The notes: generated by a model not told the origin, from the sequence alone. A stretch of DNA of 64,000 bases from Mesorhizobium australicum (GCF_900177325.1 NZ_FXBL01000004.1:310001-374000), one strand, 5' to 3'; positions 26,779 to 36,009 are shown, counted from the first letter of the stretch. Program-made: numbers and translations.

Positions 26779-27552
26779 ATGACGGACCACGCCATCAAGG
26801 ACAAGACAGTCATCATCGCCGGCGGCGCCAAGAATCTTGGAGGTCTGATCGCCCGCGATCTTGCCGCCAACGGCGCCGCGGCGATCGCGATCCATTACAA
26901 CAGCGCAGCGACCAAGGCCGACGCGGAAGCGACGGTGGACGCGGTGAAGAAACACGGCGCCAAAGCCGTTGCGCTGCAGGCCGATCTGACGACGGCGGCG
27001 GCAGTGGAGAAGCTGTTCGCCGATGCGGTCTCCGCAGTCGGACGCCCGGACATCGCCATCAACACCGTCGGCAAGGTGCTGAAGAAGCCGATCGTCGACA
27101 TTTCCGAGGCCGAGTATGACGAGATGAGCGCGGTCAACGCCAAGTCGGCATTCTTCTTCATCAAGGAAGCCGGCAAGAGCCTGAATGACAATGGCAAGAT
27201 CTGCACGCTCGTGACCTCGCTGCTGGGCGCGTTCACGCCGTTCTATGCCTCCTATGCCGGCACCAAGGCCCCGGTAGAGCATTTCACCCGTGCGGCCGCC
27301 AAGGAGTTCGGCGAGCGTGGCATCTCCGTCACGGCCATCGGGCCCGGTCCGATGGACACCCCGTTCTTCTACGGCCAGGAGACGCCGGAGGCACAGGCCT
27401 ACCACAAAACGGCCGCGGCGCTCTCCGGATTCTCCAAGACGGGCCTGACGGACATCGAGGACATCGTTCCCTACATCCGTTTCCTCGTCTCGGACGGCTG
27501 GTGGATGACCGGCCAGACGATCCTGGTCAATGGCGGCTACACGACGAAATAA
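26779..27552 (+). CDS. Short-chain dehydrogenase/reductase (SDR), classical type
   Basis: This is a 257-residue NAD(P)-dependent oxidoreductase. The cofactor glycine motif is in IIAGGAKNLGG near residues 12-22, with N95 in NTVGK, S147, and the catalytic pair Y159 and K163 in YAGTK. The C-terminus GQTILVNGGYTTK is typical of the family. The N-terminal motif GGAKNLGG is a slight variant of the usual TGxxxGIG. The substrate is unknown. Expression is probably governed by the divergent LysR protein. Confidence 0.9.
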   Translation: MTDHAIKDKTVIIAGGAKNLGGLIARDLAANGAAAIAIHYNSAATKADAEATVDAVKKHGAKAVALQADLTTAAAVEKLFADAVSAVGRPDIAINTVGKVLKKPIVDISEAEYDEMSAVNAKSAFFFIKEAGKSLNDNGKICTLVTSLLGAFTPFYASYAGTKAPVEHFTRAAAKEFGERGISVTAIGPGPMDTPFFYGQETPEAQAYHKTAAALSGFSKTGLTDIEDIVPYIRFLVSDGWWMTGQTILVNGGYTTK

Positions 27553-27736
27553 GAGTGGCCGCCGCGATTGGTCGTGATTTCTGACAACTGATGTCAGCAT
27601 GGCCGACTTTATCGTCCGGTTTGCGCATCTGATAACTCCAAGCATTGCAATCGCCGCTCTACCCCGGTCTCGTCCAGGTGGAGCGGCGCCGCACATGGCC
27701 ATTCCCGGTCGTGGATGCGTGAATAAGAGGTTTGAA

Positions 27737-28168
27737 ATGCGTCGATTGATCATAGCTCTGTTTGCCGGCCTGTTGAGCCTTCAGCCCGTCGCGCCCGCGC
27801 TTGCGCAGACTGCTGCCGAGGTGGACAATTCGCTCGACGGACTGTTCGGTGAGCATAAATCCTATCGCGCCTTCTTTGAGAAGTTGCAGTCGGCGGTCGC
27901 GGCCGGCGACAAGCAGGCCATCGCTGGAATGGTCGACTATCCGTTCCACGGCAGGATTGCCGGCAAGGCGGTGAGGATCCGCGACGCGGCGCATTTCGTC
28001 GCCGACTACGACAAGATCGTCACGGACAAGGTGAAGAAAGCGGTCGCGAACCAGACCTATGCGACGCTGTTCGCCAACTGGCAGGGCGTATGTATAGGGG
28101 ACGGCGAAGTCTGGTTTTCCGGGGTCGGCGATGCGAATGTCATCCGGATCACGGCGATCAACGACTGA
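27737..28168 (+). CDS. Small exported protein, NTF2-like size
   Basis: The 143-residue precursor has a signal peptide, MRRLIIALFAGLLSLQPVAP, ending near ALA-QTAAE. The mature part is about 120 residues and includes GDKQAIAGMVDYPFHGRI and GDGEVWFSGVG. The size and pattern suggest an NTF2-like fold, but no catalytic site is evident. AAGAGG is six bases before the ATG; a 46-residue upstream extension is rejected because the signal peptide would be internal. It is followed 30 bases on by the DUF3011 gene. Confidence 0.75.
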   Translation: MRRLIIALFAGLLSLQPVAPALAQTAAEVDNSLDGLFGEHKSYRAFFEKLQSAVAAGDKQAIAGMVDYPFHGRIAGKAVRIRDAAHFVADYDKIVTDKVKKAVANQTYATLFANWQGVCIGDGEVWFSGVGDANVIRITAIND

Positions 28169-28198
28169 TCCCGCGATCCGCAATCAGGAGAACATGAC

Positions 28199-28825
28199 AT
28201 GATACGCGTCCTAACCGCCGCCGGCGCTCTAATCGCACTCGGTTACATGGCCTTGCCTGCACAGGCGCAGTCGACGGTCAAATGCGTGTCGCGCAACTAT
28301 CAGTACGGCGAGTGCTGGGCCGGTCCGCTCAAGCAGCCGCAGCTGATCCACCAGGTCTCAAGCAGCGCGTGCATCCTGAACCGGAGCTGGGGATACAATC
28401 CGCAGTCCGGCTATATCTGGGTGGCCAACGGCTGTGCCGGCGTCTTCGCTGATGTCGGCGGATACCACTATGGCCGCGGCGGCAAGGTCGATCCCGGCGC
28501 CCGCACCTATGACGAGCATGGTCACGACGTAGGCGCTGCGGTTGGCGCCGCAGTCATCGGTGCGATCGTCGGTGGCATCGTGGCGGGCAATCATCATGGC
28601 CATCAGCACACCACCAGCAATGTGCGCGAGGACGACGGCTACAATGGCTGCCACGGGATCGGCTGCATGGTCACCCCGCCGGACGACAACGACACCATCG
28701 ACACCAGGCCGCAGTTCGACGCGCAGGGCGAGCCGAACTTCGACACTCACGGCAACTATCAGGGCTGCCACGGCGTCGGATGTCTTGTCGACGACCCGGA
28801 CAGCACCGACGACAGCGACCAGTAA
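28199..28825 (+). CDS. DUF3011 exported protein with glycine zipper
   Basis: The 208-residue precursor has a signal peptide ending near AQA-QSTVK. A DUF3011 domain follows (KCVSRNYQYGECWAG, QVSSSACILNRSWGY, YIWVANGCAGVF), with paired cysteines. Next come a glycine zipper (GAAVGAAVIGAIVGGIVAG), a histidine patch (NHHGHQH), and an acidic tail holding two near-identical units, GCHGIGCMV and GCHGVGCLV. A cell-envelope location is likely. The function of DUF3011 is not known. Confidence 0.85.
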   Translation: MIRVLTAAGALIALGYMALPAQAQSTVKCVSRNYQYGECWAGPLKQPQLIHQVSSSACILNRSWGYNPQSGYIWVANGCAGVFADVGGYHYGRGGKVDPGARTYDEHGHDVGAAVGAAVIGAIVGGIVAGNHHGHQHTTSNVREDDGYNGCHGIGCMVTPPDDNDTIDTRPQFDAQGEPNFDTHGNYQGCHGVGCLVDDPDSTDDSDQ

Positions 28826-28908
28826 CGCCTGCGCCCAGCTGGGTGACAAGCCTTGCCGGGGCCGCGTTGCGGCCCGGCGCAGCGGGGACAGGAGCCCGGC
28901 GACGCATC

Positions 28909-29172
28909 ATGCATACGCTGACGATGATCCTCGCCGGTCTTGCGCTGCTCGGCGTTTTCATGCTGCTGGGTCGCCGGAGAGGGCCGGGTGGCGCCGCGGC
29001 GGCGGCCTGGATTTTCCTGCCGGTCTGGCTTGTGGTCGCCTGCGTCAACATGTGGGTTGGCGTCTCCCGCGCCGGCTACACGTTTGCCGAGGAACTGCCG
29101 ATCCTGTTGCTGATCTTCCTCCTCCCGGCGTGCCTGGCGATCTTCATCGCGTCCTATCTGCCCAGGGAATAA
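28909..29172 (+). CDS. Small inner-membrane protein
   Basis: This 87-residue protein has about three hydrophobic segments: TMILAGLALLGVFMLLG, AAWIFLPVWLVVACVNMWVG and LPILLLIFLLPACLAIFIAS. AGGAG lies about 14 bases before the ATG, so the start could be the internal MILAGL. No family is recognised. It sits in a run of short genes on the same strand. Confidence 0.65.
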   Translation: MHTLTMILAGLALLGVFMLLGRRRGPGGAAAAAWIFLPVWLVVACVNMWVGVSRAGYTFAEELPILLLIFLLPACLAIFIASYLPRE

Positions 29173-29207
29173 GTTTCGTCACCCAAGGTCCAGCAGGAGA
29201 TATGTTC

Positions 29208-29528
29208 ATGCCCTTGCCGTCCGTACTCCAGGCCGCGATCGATGCGATCAACGCGGCCGACACAGACGCGTTCGTCGCGGCCTTCGCCGCGAACGGCGTC
29301 ATCAACGACTGGGGCCGCGTCCTCAGGGGGCACGAGGGCGTGCGGTCCTGGGCCCGTTCCGATGCGATCGGCGCCGGTGCGAAGATGACCGTGGTAGAGG
29401 CGACCACCACCGGCAACACCACCCACATCGTCTTCGACTGGAAGAGTCGCGTCTTCAACGGTCGCAGCCAGGCCTATGTCACGATCGTCGACGGCCTGAT
29501 CACCGAGTTCCGCATTCCGGCGAATTGA
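29208..29528 (+). CDS. SnoaL/NTF2-like protein
   Basis: The protein has about 106 residues, starting MPLPSVLQAAIDAINAADTD. It has the classic small cone fold pattern of SnoaL-like proteins, with AFVAAFAANGVINDWGRVLRGHEGVRSW and a late SQAYVTIVDGLITEFRIP. I chose the second ATG (eight bases after AGGAG) over the ATG six bases upstream. Members include isomerases, hydrolases and binding proteins, so the activity is unknown. Confidence 0.78.
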   Translation: MPLPSVLQAAIDAINAADTDAFVAAFAANGVINDWGRVLRGHEGVRSWARSDAIGAGAKMTVVEATTTGNTTHIVFDWKSRVFNGRSQAYVTIVDGLITEFRIPAN

Positions 29529-29585
29529 CCTCATAGGGCCTGCCGGTTCACAAATCCCTGTCTTCCACCAACAGCCAGTCCACAC

Positions 29586-30770
29586 ATGAGCAGTTCCGGC
29601 ACTTCAAGTCATCATCCGCTTCTACGTCGCCGCGATGGCCATCACGCCCGCGTGCGGTTCGAAGAGCTGTTCTTCGATCTCGTTTACGTCTTCGCGGTGA
29701 CGCAGCTCAGCCACGAACTGCTGCACAATCTGACGTTCACCGGCGTGGTCGAGACGCTGATCCTCTGGTTCGCCGTATGGCTCGGTTGGCAATACACCTG
29801 CTGGGTCACAAACTGGTTCGATCCGGCGACGCCACGGATTCGCGGGCTGCTGTTTGTCGTGATGCTCGCGGGTCTTGTGATGTCGGCCTCGCTCGATGGC
29901 GCCTATGCCGAGCGCGGGCTGATCTTCGCGTGCGCCTATGTTGCCATACAGGTCGGCCGGACCGCCTATATCGCGTGGGAACTTGGCCCGGACCATCCGC
30001 TCTCGGCCAACTATCGACGCATGCTCGGATGGCTCGTCATCTCCGCCGTGTTCTGGATCGCCGGCGGTCTGACGGAGCATTGGACGAGGGTGGGTCTGTG
30101 GGCGATCGCCGTCGCGTGCGAATATTTCTCCCCGATGTTCGGCTTCGCGTTGCCGGGGCTCGGACGCTCGTCCACCCGCGACTGGACGATCGAGGGCGGC
30201 CACCTCGCAGAACGATGCCAGCTTTTCGTGATCGTGGCCCTCGGAGAGACGTTGTTGGCGACCGGCGTGACGCTGACTGGCACCGAGGTTTGGGATGTCC
30301 CGATCCTGTCGGCGATGCTCGCCACGTTTCTTGGCACCTTGGCGATGTGGTGGCTGTATTTCGGCACATCGAGCGAGGATGCCACCGAGACGATTACGCA
30401 CTCCGAGGATCCCGGCCGGATCGGCGCCTACTTCCACTACGCTCACGCCATCCTGGTCGCGGGCATTATCGCGACGGCGGTTGGAAACGATCTCGTGCTT
30501 TCCCACCCGCATGAGCATCCGAAACTGGCCTATGCACTGGTTCTTTCGGCAGGGCCGGTGATCTATCTGCTCGGCGGTGCGGTCTACAAGAAGGTGGTCT
30601 ACGGTGTCTTGCCCCTCTCGCACATTGCGGGGGTCGCGGTGCTGGCGGCGCTCGTTCCCGTCGCGCAGACGGTCGATCTTCTGACGATGGGATGGCTCAC
30701 CACGCTCGTCATGCTTGCCGTCGGCATTTGGGACAGTCGTTCGAGGCGCGCCAGACAGTCCGGGATCTGA
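29586..30770 (+). CDS. Low temperature requirement protein A (LtrA) family membrane protein
   Basis: The 394-residue polytopic membrane protein starts with a hydrophilic, histidine-containing region. It then carries the LtrA signature RVRFEELFFDLVYVFAVTQLSH and about ten hydrophobic helices. LtrA was named for cold growth in Listeria, but its molecular role is unresolved. It converges on aroQ with a three-base gap. Confidence 0.9.
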   Translation: MSSSGTSSHHPLLRRRDGHHARVRFEELFFDLVYVFAVTQLSHELLHNLTFTGVVETLILWFAVWLGWQYTCWVTNWFDPATPRIRGLLFVVMLAGLVMSASLDGAYAERGLIFACAYVAIQVGRTAYIAWELGPDHPLSANYRRMLGWLVISAVFWIAGGLTEHWTRVGLWAIAVACEYFSPMFGFALPGLGRSSTRDWTIEGGHLAERCQLFVIVALGETLLATGVTLTGTEVWDVPILSAMLATFLGTLAMWWLYFGTSSEDATETITHSEDPGRIGAYFHYAHAILVAGIIATAVGNDLVLSHPHEHPKLAYALVLSAGPVIYLLGGAVYKKVVYGVLPLSHIAGVAVLAALVPVAQTVDLLTMGWLTTLVMLAVGIWDSRSRRARQSGI

Positions 30771-30773
30771 CGG

Positions 30774-31211
30774 TCACGGATCCGAGGCGATGAGGTCTCC
30801 GAGCGCCTTCACGGCGACCTCGTAGCCGCGCGGCCCTAACCCCGCGATCACCGCCGTCGCGACCTTCGACACCAGCGAGGTGTGATAGATCTCCTCGCGG
30901 CGGTGGATGTTCGAGATGTGCAGCTCGATGATCGGGCGGGGAAACATCTTGAGCGCGTCGAGCAGCGGGATCGAGCGGAAGCTGAGGCCCGCCGGGTTGA
31001 TCACGATGCCCGCTCCCTCATCGATCGCCTCGTGCACCCAGTCGACGAGTTGATGCTCCGCATTGGTCTGGTGGAAGCGGAGCGGCCGATCTCCCGCAGC
31101 GTGCCGGCACATCGCCTCGATTTCGGCGAGCGTCGTCGTCCCGTAGATTTCCGGTTCGCGCTTGCCGAGGCGGTTCAGGTTCGGGCCGTTCAGGACGTAG
31201 ATCGGCTTCAT
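30774..31211 (-). CDS. aroQ: Type II 3-dehydroquinate dehydratase-like protein, substrate-site variant
   Basis: This 145-residue protein is of the type II dehydroquinase family, which dehydrates 3-dehydroquinate. The YVLNGPNLNRLGKREPEIYG start, N72, E96-H98 (ELHISN) and the arginine of HRREE are kept. However, the highly conserved THTS substrate loop reads LSFRS (residues 76-80), and the RDA that follows is LDA, so the substrate histidine is replaced by phenylalanine. It is the last gene of a TRAP/quinate-like cluster, so it is probably catabolic and may act on a related compound. The start is MKPIYVLNGP. Confidence 0.87.
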   Translation of the reverse strand: MKPIYVLNGPNLNRLGKREPEIYGTTTLAEIEAMCRHAAGDRPLRFHQTNAEHQLVDWVHEAIDEGAGIVINPAGLSFRSIPLLDALKMFPRPIIELHISNIHRREEIYHTSLVSKVATAVIAGLGPRGYEVAVKALGDLIASDP

Positions 31212-31215
31212 TGGC

Positions 31216-32517
31216 TTATCCCTGATATCCAAAGAGCCGCGGCAGCCACAGCACCGCGTCTGGCACGAAGGTAATGACAGCGAGAACGAAGATCATCGCG
31301 AACAGGAACGGTATCGTATCGCGTACGATGTCGCGCAACGGCACTTCGGCGATGCGGGTCATGATGAAGAGAAGCAGTCCGTAGGGCGGTGTGATCAGCC
31401 CGAGCATGATGTTGAGCACCACCATCACCCCAAAGTGCACCATGTCGATCCCCAGCGCCTGAGCCGTCGGGATAAGAACCGGCACGATCACCAAAAGTAT
31501 CGTTGTTCCTTCGAGAATGCATCCGAGCAGAAGGAGCAGGACATTGACGAGAATCAGAAAACCGGTCGGCGACAGGTTCCAGGCAAGCAGCAGGGCCGAA
31601 AGAGACTGCGGAATGTTCTCGATGGTGACAACATAGTTGAACACCATGGCCCCTGCGAGCAGCATGCCGATCGAGGCCGTGGTACGGGCGCTGTTCAGCA
31701 GCGCGCGATAGAACTCCTGCGGCGAGACGCTGCGATAGATCGCAACCGAAATGAGGAGCGCATACCCGGCCGCGACGCCCGCTGCTTCGGTAGGCGTCAT
31801 CACGCCGCCGCGGATGCCGACGAGCAGAACGACCGGCAACAGGAGTGCCGGGAACGCTCGAAGTGTGATTCCCGGTATCTCGCGCAATGGCACCGGCTTT
31901 TCCACTGGGAAGTTCTTGCGACGGGCATCTACCGCGACGATTGCCATCTGTGCGAGGGCGAGCAGCAGGCCTGGAATGATGCCTGCGATAAAAAGGAAGC
32001 CGATCGAGGCATCGGAAACAAGCGCATAGATGACGAGCGGGATCGACGGCGGGATAATCGGCCCGATCACCGAGGTTACGGCTGTCAGCGCGGCGGCGTA
32101 GCTCGCGGGGTATTTGCCGTCCTTGGTCATCAATTGCTGCATCATCTTGCCGGTTCCGGCCGCGTCGGCGATCGCTGATCCGGACATGCCCGCGAAGATG
32201 ATCGACTGCAGCACGTTCACCTGCGCCAGGCCGCCGCGGAACCGGCCGACCACGGCGTTGCAGAAGTTCAGCAGGCGATCCGTCATCGATCCGGCATTCA
32301 TGATCTCGGCGGCGAGGATGAACATCGGCACCGCCAGCAAAAGGTAGCTGGTGTAGAGGCCGTTGAGCAGCTGCTCGGCCGCGGTGCCCATGTCCAGTCC
32401 GGCCAGCCAGAGATAGAGGATCGAGCCGGCGATCATCGCATGGCCGATCGGCAGGCCGAGGAAGGCGAGCGCCGTGATCGCTACGAGCGACAGCGAGAAG
32501 GGACTGGTGAAGTTCAT
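31216..32517 (-). CDS. dctM: TRAP transporter large permease (DctM)
   Basis: DctM is the membrane channel subunit of a sodium- or proton-driven TRAP importer for organic acids. The 433-residue protein has about twelve hydrophobic segments and the family blocks AGMSGSAIADAAGTGKMM and PSIPLVIYAL. The start overlaps the dctQ stop by four bases, and the stop is four bases before the aroQ start. Confidence 0.94.
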   Translation of the reverse strand: MNFTSPFSLSLVAITALAFLGLPIGHAMIAGSILYLWLAGLDMGTAAEQLLNGLYTSYLLLAVPMFILAAEIMNAGSMTDRLLNFCNAVVGRFRGGLAQVNVLQSIIFAGMSGSAIADAAGTGKMMQQLMTKDGKYPASYAAALTAVTSVIGPIIPPSIPLVIYALVSDASIGFLFIAGIIPGLLLALAQMAIVAVDARRKNFPVEKPVPLREIPGITLRAFPALLLPVVLLVGIRGGVMTPTEAAGVAAGYALLISVAIYRSVSPQEFYRALLNSARTTASIGMLLAGAMVFNYVVTIENIPQSLSALLLAWNLSPTGFLILVNVLLLLLGCILEGTTILLVIVPVLIPTAQALGIDMVHFGVMVVLNIMLGLITPPYGLLLFIMTRIAEVPLRDIVRDTIPFLFAMIFVLAVITFVPDAVLWLPRLFGYQG

Positions 32518-33032
32518 ACGCCGGAGCTCGCCTTGGTGGGATCGAATTCGTCCGGCGCGTCGCCCTTGAGCGCGTGGAAGCCTAGCCAGAGATAGCGCGC
32601 TATCACGGCGAGAACGAAAACGATGTAGATCGAGAACAGCCAGTCGAAGCGGATCTTGAGATAGGCGGTGTGTTCCACCTTCATGAAGGTCACGTAATCG
32701 AAGACCGCCGGAAACGAGCAGCCGTAAAGCCCGATCAGGGCGGCAGCCGAAGCCAGTGTCATGAACCGACGTGCCCGTGGGCCCACGGCGCTATAGATCA
32801 GATCGAACCTTATCTCCTCTTCCTCGCGAACGACGAACGCGGCGCCGAAGAGCACGACCCAGATCCACAGGACGACGGTGAGTTCATTGCTCCATCCAGT
32901 CGGCCAGTTGAGCACGTACCGAAACACCACCTGCAGAAGAAAGGCGATGAACATGACGCCGATCATCAGCGCGATGAAGTTCTCGCCGCGCCGATAAAGC
33001 CACGCGCCCCAAGACGCCCATCCCTTGGCCAT
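32514..33032 (-). CDS. dctQ: TRAP transporter small permease (DctQ)
   Basis: This is the small membrane subunit of the TRAP importer, 172 residues with four predicted helices. It contains FRYVLNWPTGWSNELTVVLWIW, the DctQ hallmark. I chose the ATG of MAKGWASWGAWLYRRGENF, with GGGAGA upstream; the 47 codons before it look non-coding. Confidence 0.9.
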   Translation of the reverse strand: MAKGWASWGAWLYRRGENFIALMIGVMFIAFLLQVVFRYVLNWPTGWSNELTVVLWIWVVLFGAAFVVREEEEIRFDLIYSAVGPRARRFMTLASAAALIGLYGCSFPAVFDYVTFMKVEHTAYLKIRFDWLFSIYIVFVLAVIARYLWLGFHALKGDAPDEFDPTKASSGV

Positions 33033-33093
33033 CAATCCGTTCTCCCGAGAATGAGGCCGCCAGGGACATCCTTGGCGGCCTCGTGATCGACCT

Positions 33094-34080
33094 TCACAGA
33101 GCGTTGATCTTGTCCACCATGCCGGCCGGCCATTCCTTCGCCTGCTCGGACGCCAGATACTGCTCTTGGACATGCTTGCGGAAGGCGGCGACGTCGGGCT
33201 CGTAGATCTTCAGCCCCTTCGCCTTGAAGCTCTCGGCGAGTTCCTTCTCGCGGGCCAGATGCTTCTCGGTCGAGAAGTCGATCGCCTTGTCGGCCGCCGC
33301 CTGGAACTTCGCCTGCTTCTCCGCGCCCATCTCGTCCCACACCTTTTTCGAGACCGTAAGCAGGTCGTATCCGACGAGGTGCGAGGTCAGGACGATCTGC
33401 GTCATCACCTCATAGAACTTCATGTTCTCTACGTTCGGCAACGGGTTGTCCTGCCCGTCGATCGCACCGGTCTGGAGGCCGGTATAGACCTCGGCATAGG
33501 CCATCGGCGTCGGGTTGGCGCCGAGCGCTGTGCCAAGGAACTGCCAGGCGTCGCCACCGGGCATGCGCAGCTTGATACCGGCCATGTCGGCAGGCGTCTT
33601 GATCTCCTTGTCGACCTTGAGCCCCACCTGGCGCACGCCGAAATAGGTCGGGCCCAGCACCTTCACGCCGAGCTGGTCCTCGGTCAGTTTCTTCATCTCG
33701 GCGCCGGCCTCGCTGGCGAAGAACGCCTTGAGGTGGGCCGCGTCGCGGAACAGGTAGCCTGCCGTGAGGATCGACCAGGCGGGGATCTGCTTCGAGATGT
33801 CCTGCGGCGCGATGTTGCCCATCTCGAGATTGCCGCGCTGCAGGGCGACGAGCTCGGTGCCCTGCTTGAACAGGTTGCCGCCGTAGTAGCCTTCGAAGGT
33901 GAAGTCCTCCGCGATCGCCTCCGCGAACATCTTCATCATCTCGGCGCGGATGTCCTGCTCCGAGAAGACGGCCGAGAAGCGCAGCTTCGGCTTGTCCTGC
34001 GCCCAGGCGGGCAATGCCGTCGCGGTGGCCGCCAGGCCGGCGCCGATGATGAACCGGCGGCGTGTGGTCTGAAATGTCAT
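33094..34080 (-). CDS. dctP: TRAP transporter substrate-binding protein (DctP), copy 1
   Basis: This periplasmic binding protein of 328 residues has a signal sequence containing RRRF (TTRRRFIIGAGLAATATALP), a possible Tat signal. The conserved ligand arginine is in IKLRMPGGDAWQFLGT, and AEVYTGLQTGAIDGQDNPL is the DctP signature. It lies 30 bases downstream of a paralogue that shares the same motifs. Both precede dctQM, so one membrane unit appears to be served by two binding proteins. Confidence 0.92.
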   Translation of the reverse strand: MTFQTTRRRFIIGAGLAATATALPAWAQDKPKLRFSAVFSEQDIRAEMMKMFAEAIAEDFTFEGYYGGNLFKQGTELVALQRGNLEMGNIAPQDISKQIPAWSILTAGYLFRDAAHLKAFFASEAGAEMKKLTEDQLGVKVLGPTYFGVRQVGLKVDKEIKTPADMAGIKLRMPGGDAWQFLGTALGANPTPMAYAEVYTGLQTGAIDGQDNPLPNVENMKFYEVMTQIVLTSHLVGYDLLTVSKKVWDEMGAEKQAKFQAAADKAIDFSTEKHLAREKELAESFKAKGLKIYEPDVAAFRKHVQEQYLASEQAKEWPAGMVDKINAL

Positions 34081-34110
34081 GTTTCTTCCTCCCTTTCTGC
34101 TGGTTAAGTG

Positions 34111-35100
34111 CTAGAGTGCATTGATGCGGTCGATCATTCCTTCCGGCCAATCCTTGGACAGTGTCGATCCGAGGTATTTTTTGTTCGAGTAGGCCCGGAA
34201 GGCCTCGATGTCGGGCGTGTAGACGTCCAGTCCGGCGCCCTTGAAGAAGTCGATCAGTTCGGCCTCCTGCTTGACGTATTCCTGGTCGCTCCACGCGAAG
34301 GCTTCGTCCGCCGCGGCCTGCATCGCCTTTTGCTGCTCGGGCGTGAGCGAATCGAACAGTTTTGCGTTGATCATCAGCAGGCCGAAGCCGACATTGTGCC
34401 CGGTCAGCACGATCTGGTCGGTCACCTCGTAGAACTTCATCAGCTTGTCGTTCGGCAGCGGATTGTCCTGCGCGTCGATCGCTCCGGTCTGCAGCGCGGT
34501 GTAGACTTCCGCATAGTCGACCGCGACGGGATTTGCGCCGATCGATTCGCCCAGGAACTGCCATGCTTCGCCGCCCGGCATGCGCAGCTTGATGCCCGCC
34601 AGATCCTCGGGCTTCGAAATCTTCTTGTCGCCCTTGAGGTTGAGATGGCGCGTGCCGTAGTAAGCCGGCGCCAGCACCACCACGCCCATCTCTTCGCGCG
34701 CCATCTTCTTGAACTCGGCGCCGATCTCGCTGTCGAAGATCGCCTTCAGGTGCTTGGCGTCGCGAACGAGATAGGCGGCAGTCAGGATCGAGAAGGCGGG
34801 AACCTGCTTGGCGAAGTCAGAGGGCGGCATCAGCGCCATTTCGAGGTTGCCGCGCTGCACGGCCACGATCTCGGTGCCTTGCTTGTAGAGCGTCGAGCCG
34901 AAGTAAGGCTCGAAGACAAAATCAGTCCCAAGCTTCTTCGCGAAGATCTCGACCAGGGCCTTCGAGCGCGGCGCATCCGCCGTGGTCGAATCGGCGAAGC
35001 GCAGCTTGATCGGCTCGGCCATCGCGGCCCCGGCCGTTGCAAGCATGCCGATCGCCGTTGCGGCCCCCAGAAGAGCGCGGCGCGTGAATGTGGATGTCAT
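34111..35100 (-). CDS. TRAP transporter substrate-binding protein (DctP), copy 2
   Basis: This is the paralogue of the next gene, 329 residues, with signal sequence FTRRALLGAATAIGMLATAG. It carries the same ligand region IKLRMPGGEAWQFLGE and AEVYTALQTGAIDAQDNPLP, and both proteins end in a very similar GM(I/V)D(R/K)INAL. The ATG used follows GGGAGGATCTTG; a TTG codon directly before it is not needed. Tandem duplication is likely, with possible divergence of ligand. Confidence 0.92.
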   Translation of the reverse strand: MTSTFTRRALLGAATAIGMLATAGAAMAEPIKLRFADSTTADAPRSKALVEIFAKKLGTDFVFEPYFGSTLYKQGTEIVAVQRGNLEMALMPPSDFAKQVPAFSILTAAYLVRDAKHLKAIFDSEIGAEFKKMAREEMGVVVLAPAYYGTRHLNLKGDKKISKPEDLAGIKLRMPGGEAWQFLGESIGANPVAVDYAEVYTALQTGAIDAQDNPLPNDKLMKFYEVTDQIVLTGHNVGFGLLMINAKLFDSLTPEQQKAMQAAADEAFAWSDQEYVKQEAELIDFFKGAGLDVYTPDIEAFRAYSNKKYLGSTLSKDWPEGMIDRINAL

Positions 35101-35121
35101 CAAGATCCTCCCTCGTATGTC

Positions 35122-36009
35122 TCAGCCGAAGCGATGCTCCGGAATGCCTTGTCCCACGCCCTCGATCGCGAACAGGCCGCCGGCCATCGGCTCGGAGGCA
35201 AGCTGCGCCGCGTCGAGGAATTTCCATGCGCTCGTGACATAGAGCGTCTTCAGATCCCGCCCGCCGAAGCAGAGGCAGGTCGGATTGGTGACCGGCATCG
35301 GAATGACGCGGTCGATCGCCCCATCCGGCCGATAGCGCACCACGCGACCGCCTGCGAAAAAGGCGGCCCACAGGCAGCCGTCCACGTCGACGCAGGCGCC
35401 GTCCGGACGATCGCCGGTTGCCGTGTAGTCGGCAAAGATGCGCCGGTTGGTCACGATGCCGTCGTCCAGGTCGAGATCGTAGGCGTAACTCGTATAGCGG
35501 CGGGTATCGGTGAAGTAGAGCGTGCGGCCGTCCGGCGAAAAGGCAATGCCGTTCGCGACGATCACGTCGCCCGCCATCCTTGCAACCGCGCCGTCGGGAT
35601 CGATGCGATAGAGCGAGCCGTTCGGCCGGTGCAGCTGGTTGTCCATCGTGCCGACCCAGAAACGGCCGCGCGCATCCACCCGCCCGTCGTTGAGGCGATT
35701 GTCCAGACCAGCTTCCACGCTCGCCAGCGTGCTGCCCCGGCCGGTGGCGTCGTCCCAGAGATAGAGGGTCAGATCCTTGGCAAGGAGCCTGTCGCCCGAT
35801 TTCGCAAGCGCCTGCGTGCCCGCGAACGTGCCGGGCAGCTCCGTCACCCGATGGTCCCCGGTCGCGGGATCATAGGACTGGAGCCGCGGCTGCTCGATGT
35901 CGATCCACCACAGCCTGTTCGTGCGATCGCACCATAACGGCGTCTCGCCGAGCCGGTCGCGGCTTTCGACGACGCATTCGACCTTGGGCTGGCGGACGGC
36001 AACCGTCAT
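35122..36009 (-). CDS. SMP-30/gluconolactonase family lactonase
   Basis: The 295-residue six-bladed propeller hydrolase has metal-ligand motifs in RLGETPLWCDR, NRLNDGRVDARGRFWVGTM, NGIAFSPDGRTLYFTDT and DRPDGACVDVDG. Family members open sugar lactones. The start overlaps the AroE-like stop by four bases. In this cluster it may hydrolyse a lactone of the same carbon source. Confidence 0.9.
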   Translation of the reverse strand: MTVAVRQPKVECVVESRDRLGETPLWCDRTNRLWWIDIEQPRLQSYDPATGDHRVTELPGTFAGTQALAKSGDRLLAKDLTLYLWDDATGRGSTLASVEAGLDNRLNDGRVDARGRFWVGTMDNQLHRPNGSLYRIDPDGAVARMAGDVIVANGIAFSPDGRTLYFTDTRRYTSYAYDLDLDDGIVTNRRIFADYTATGDRPDGACVDVDGCLWAAFFAGGRVVRYRPDGAIDRVIPMPVTNPTCLCFGGRDLKTLYVTSAWKFLDAAQLASEPMAGGLFAIEGVGQGIPEHRFG

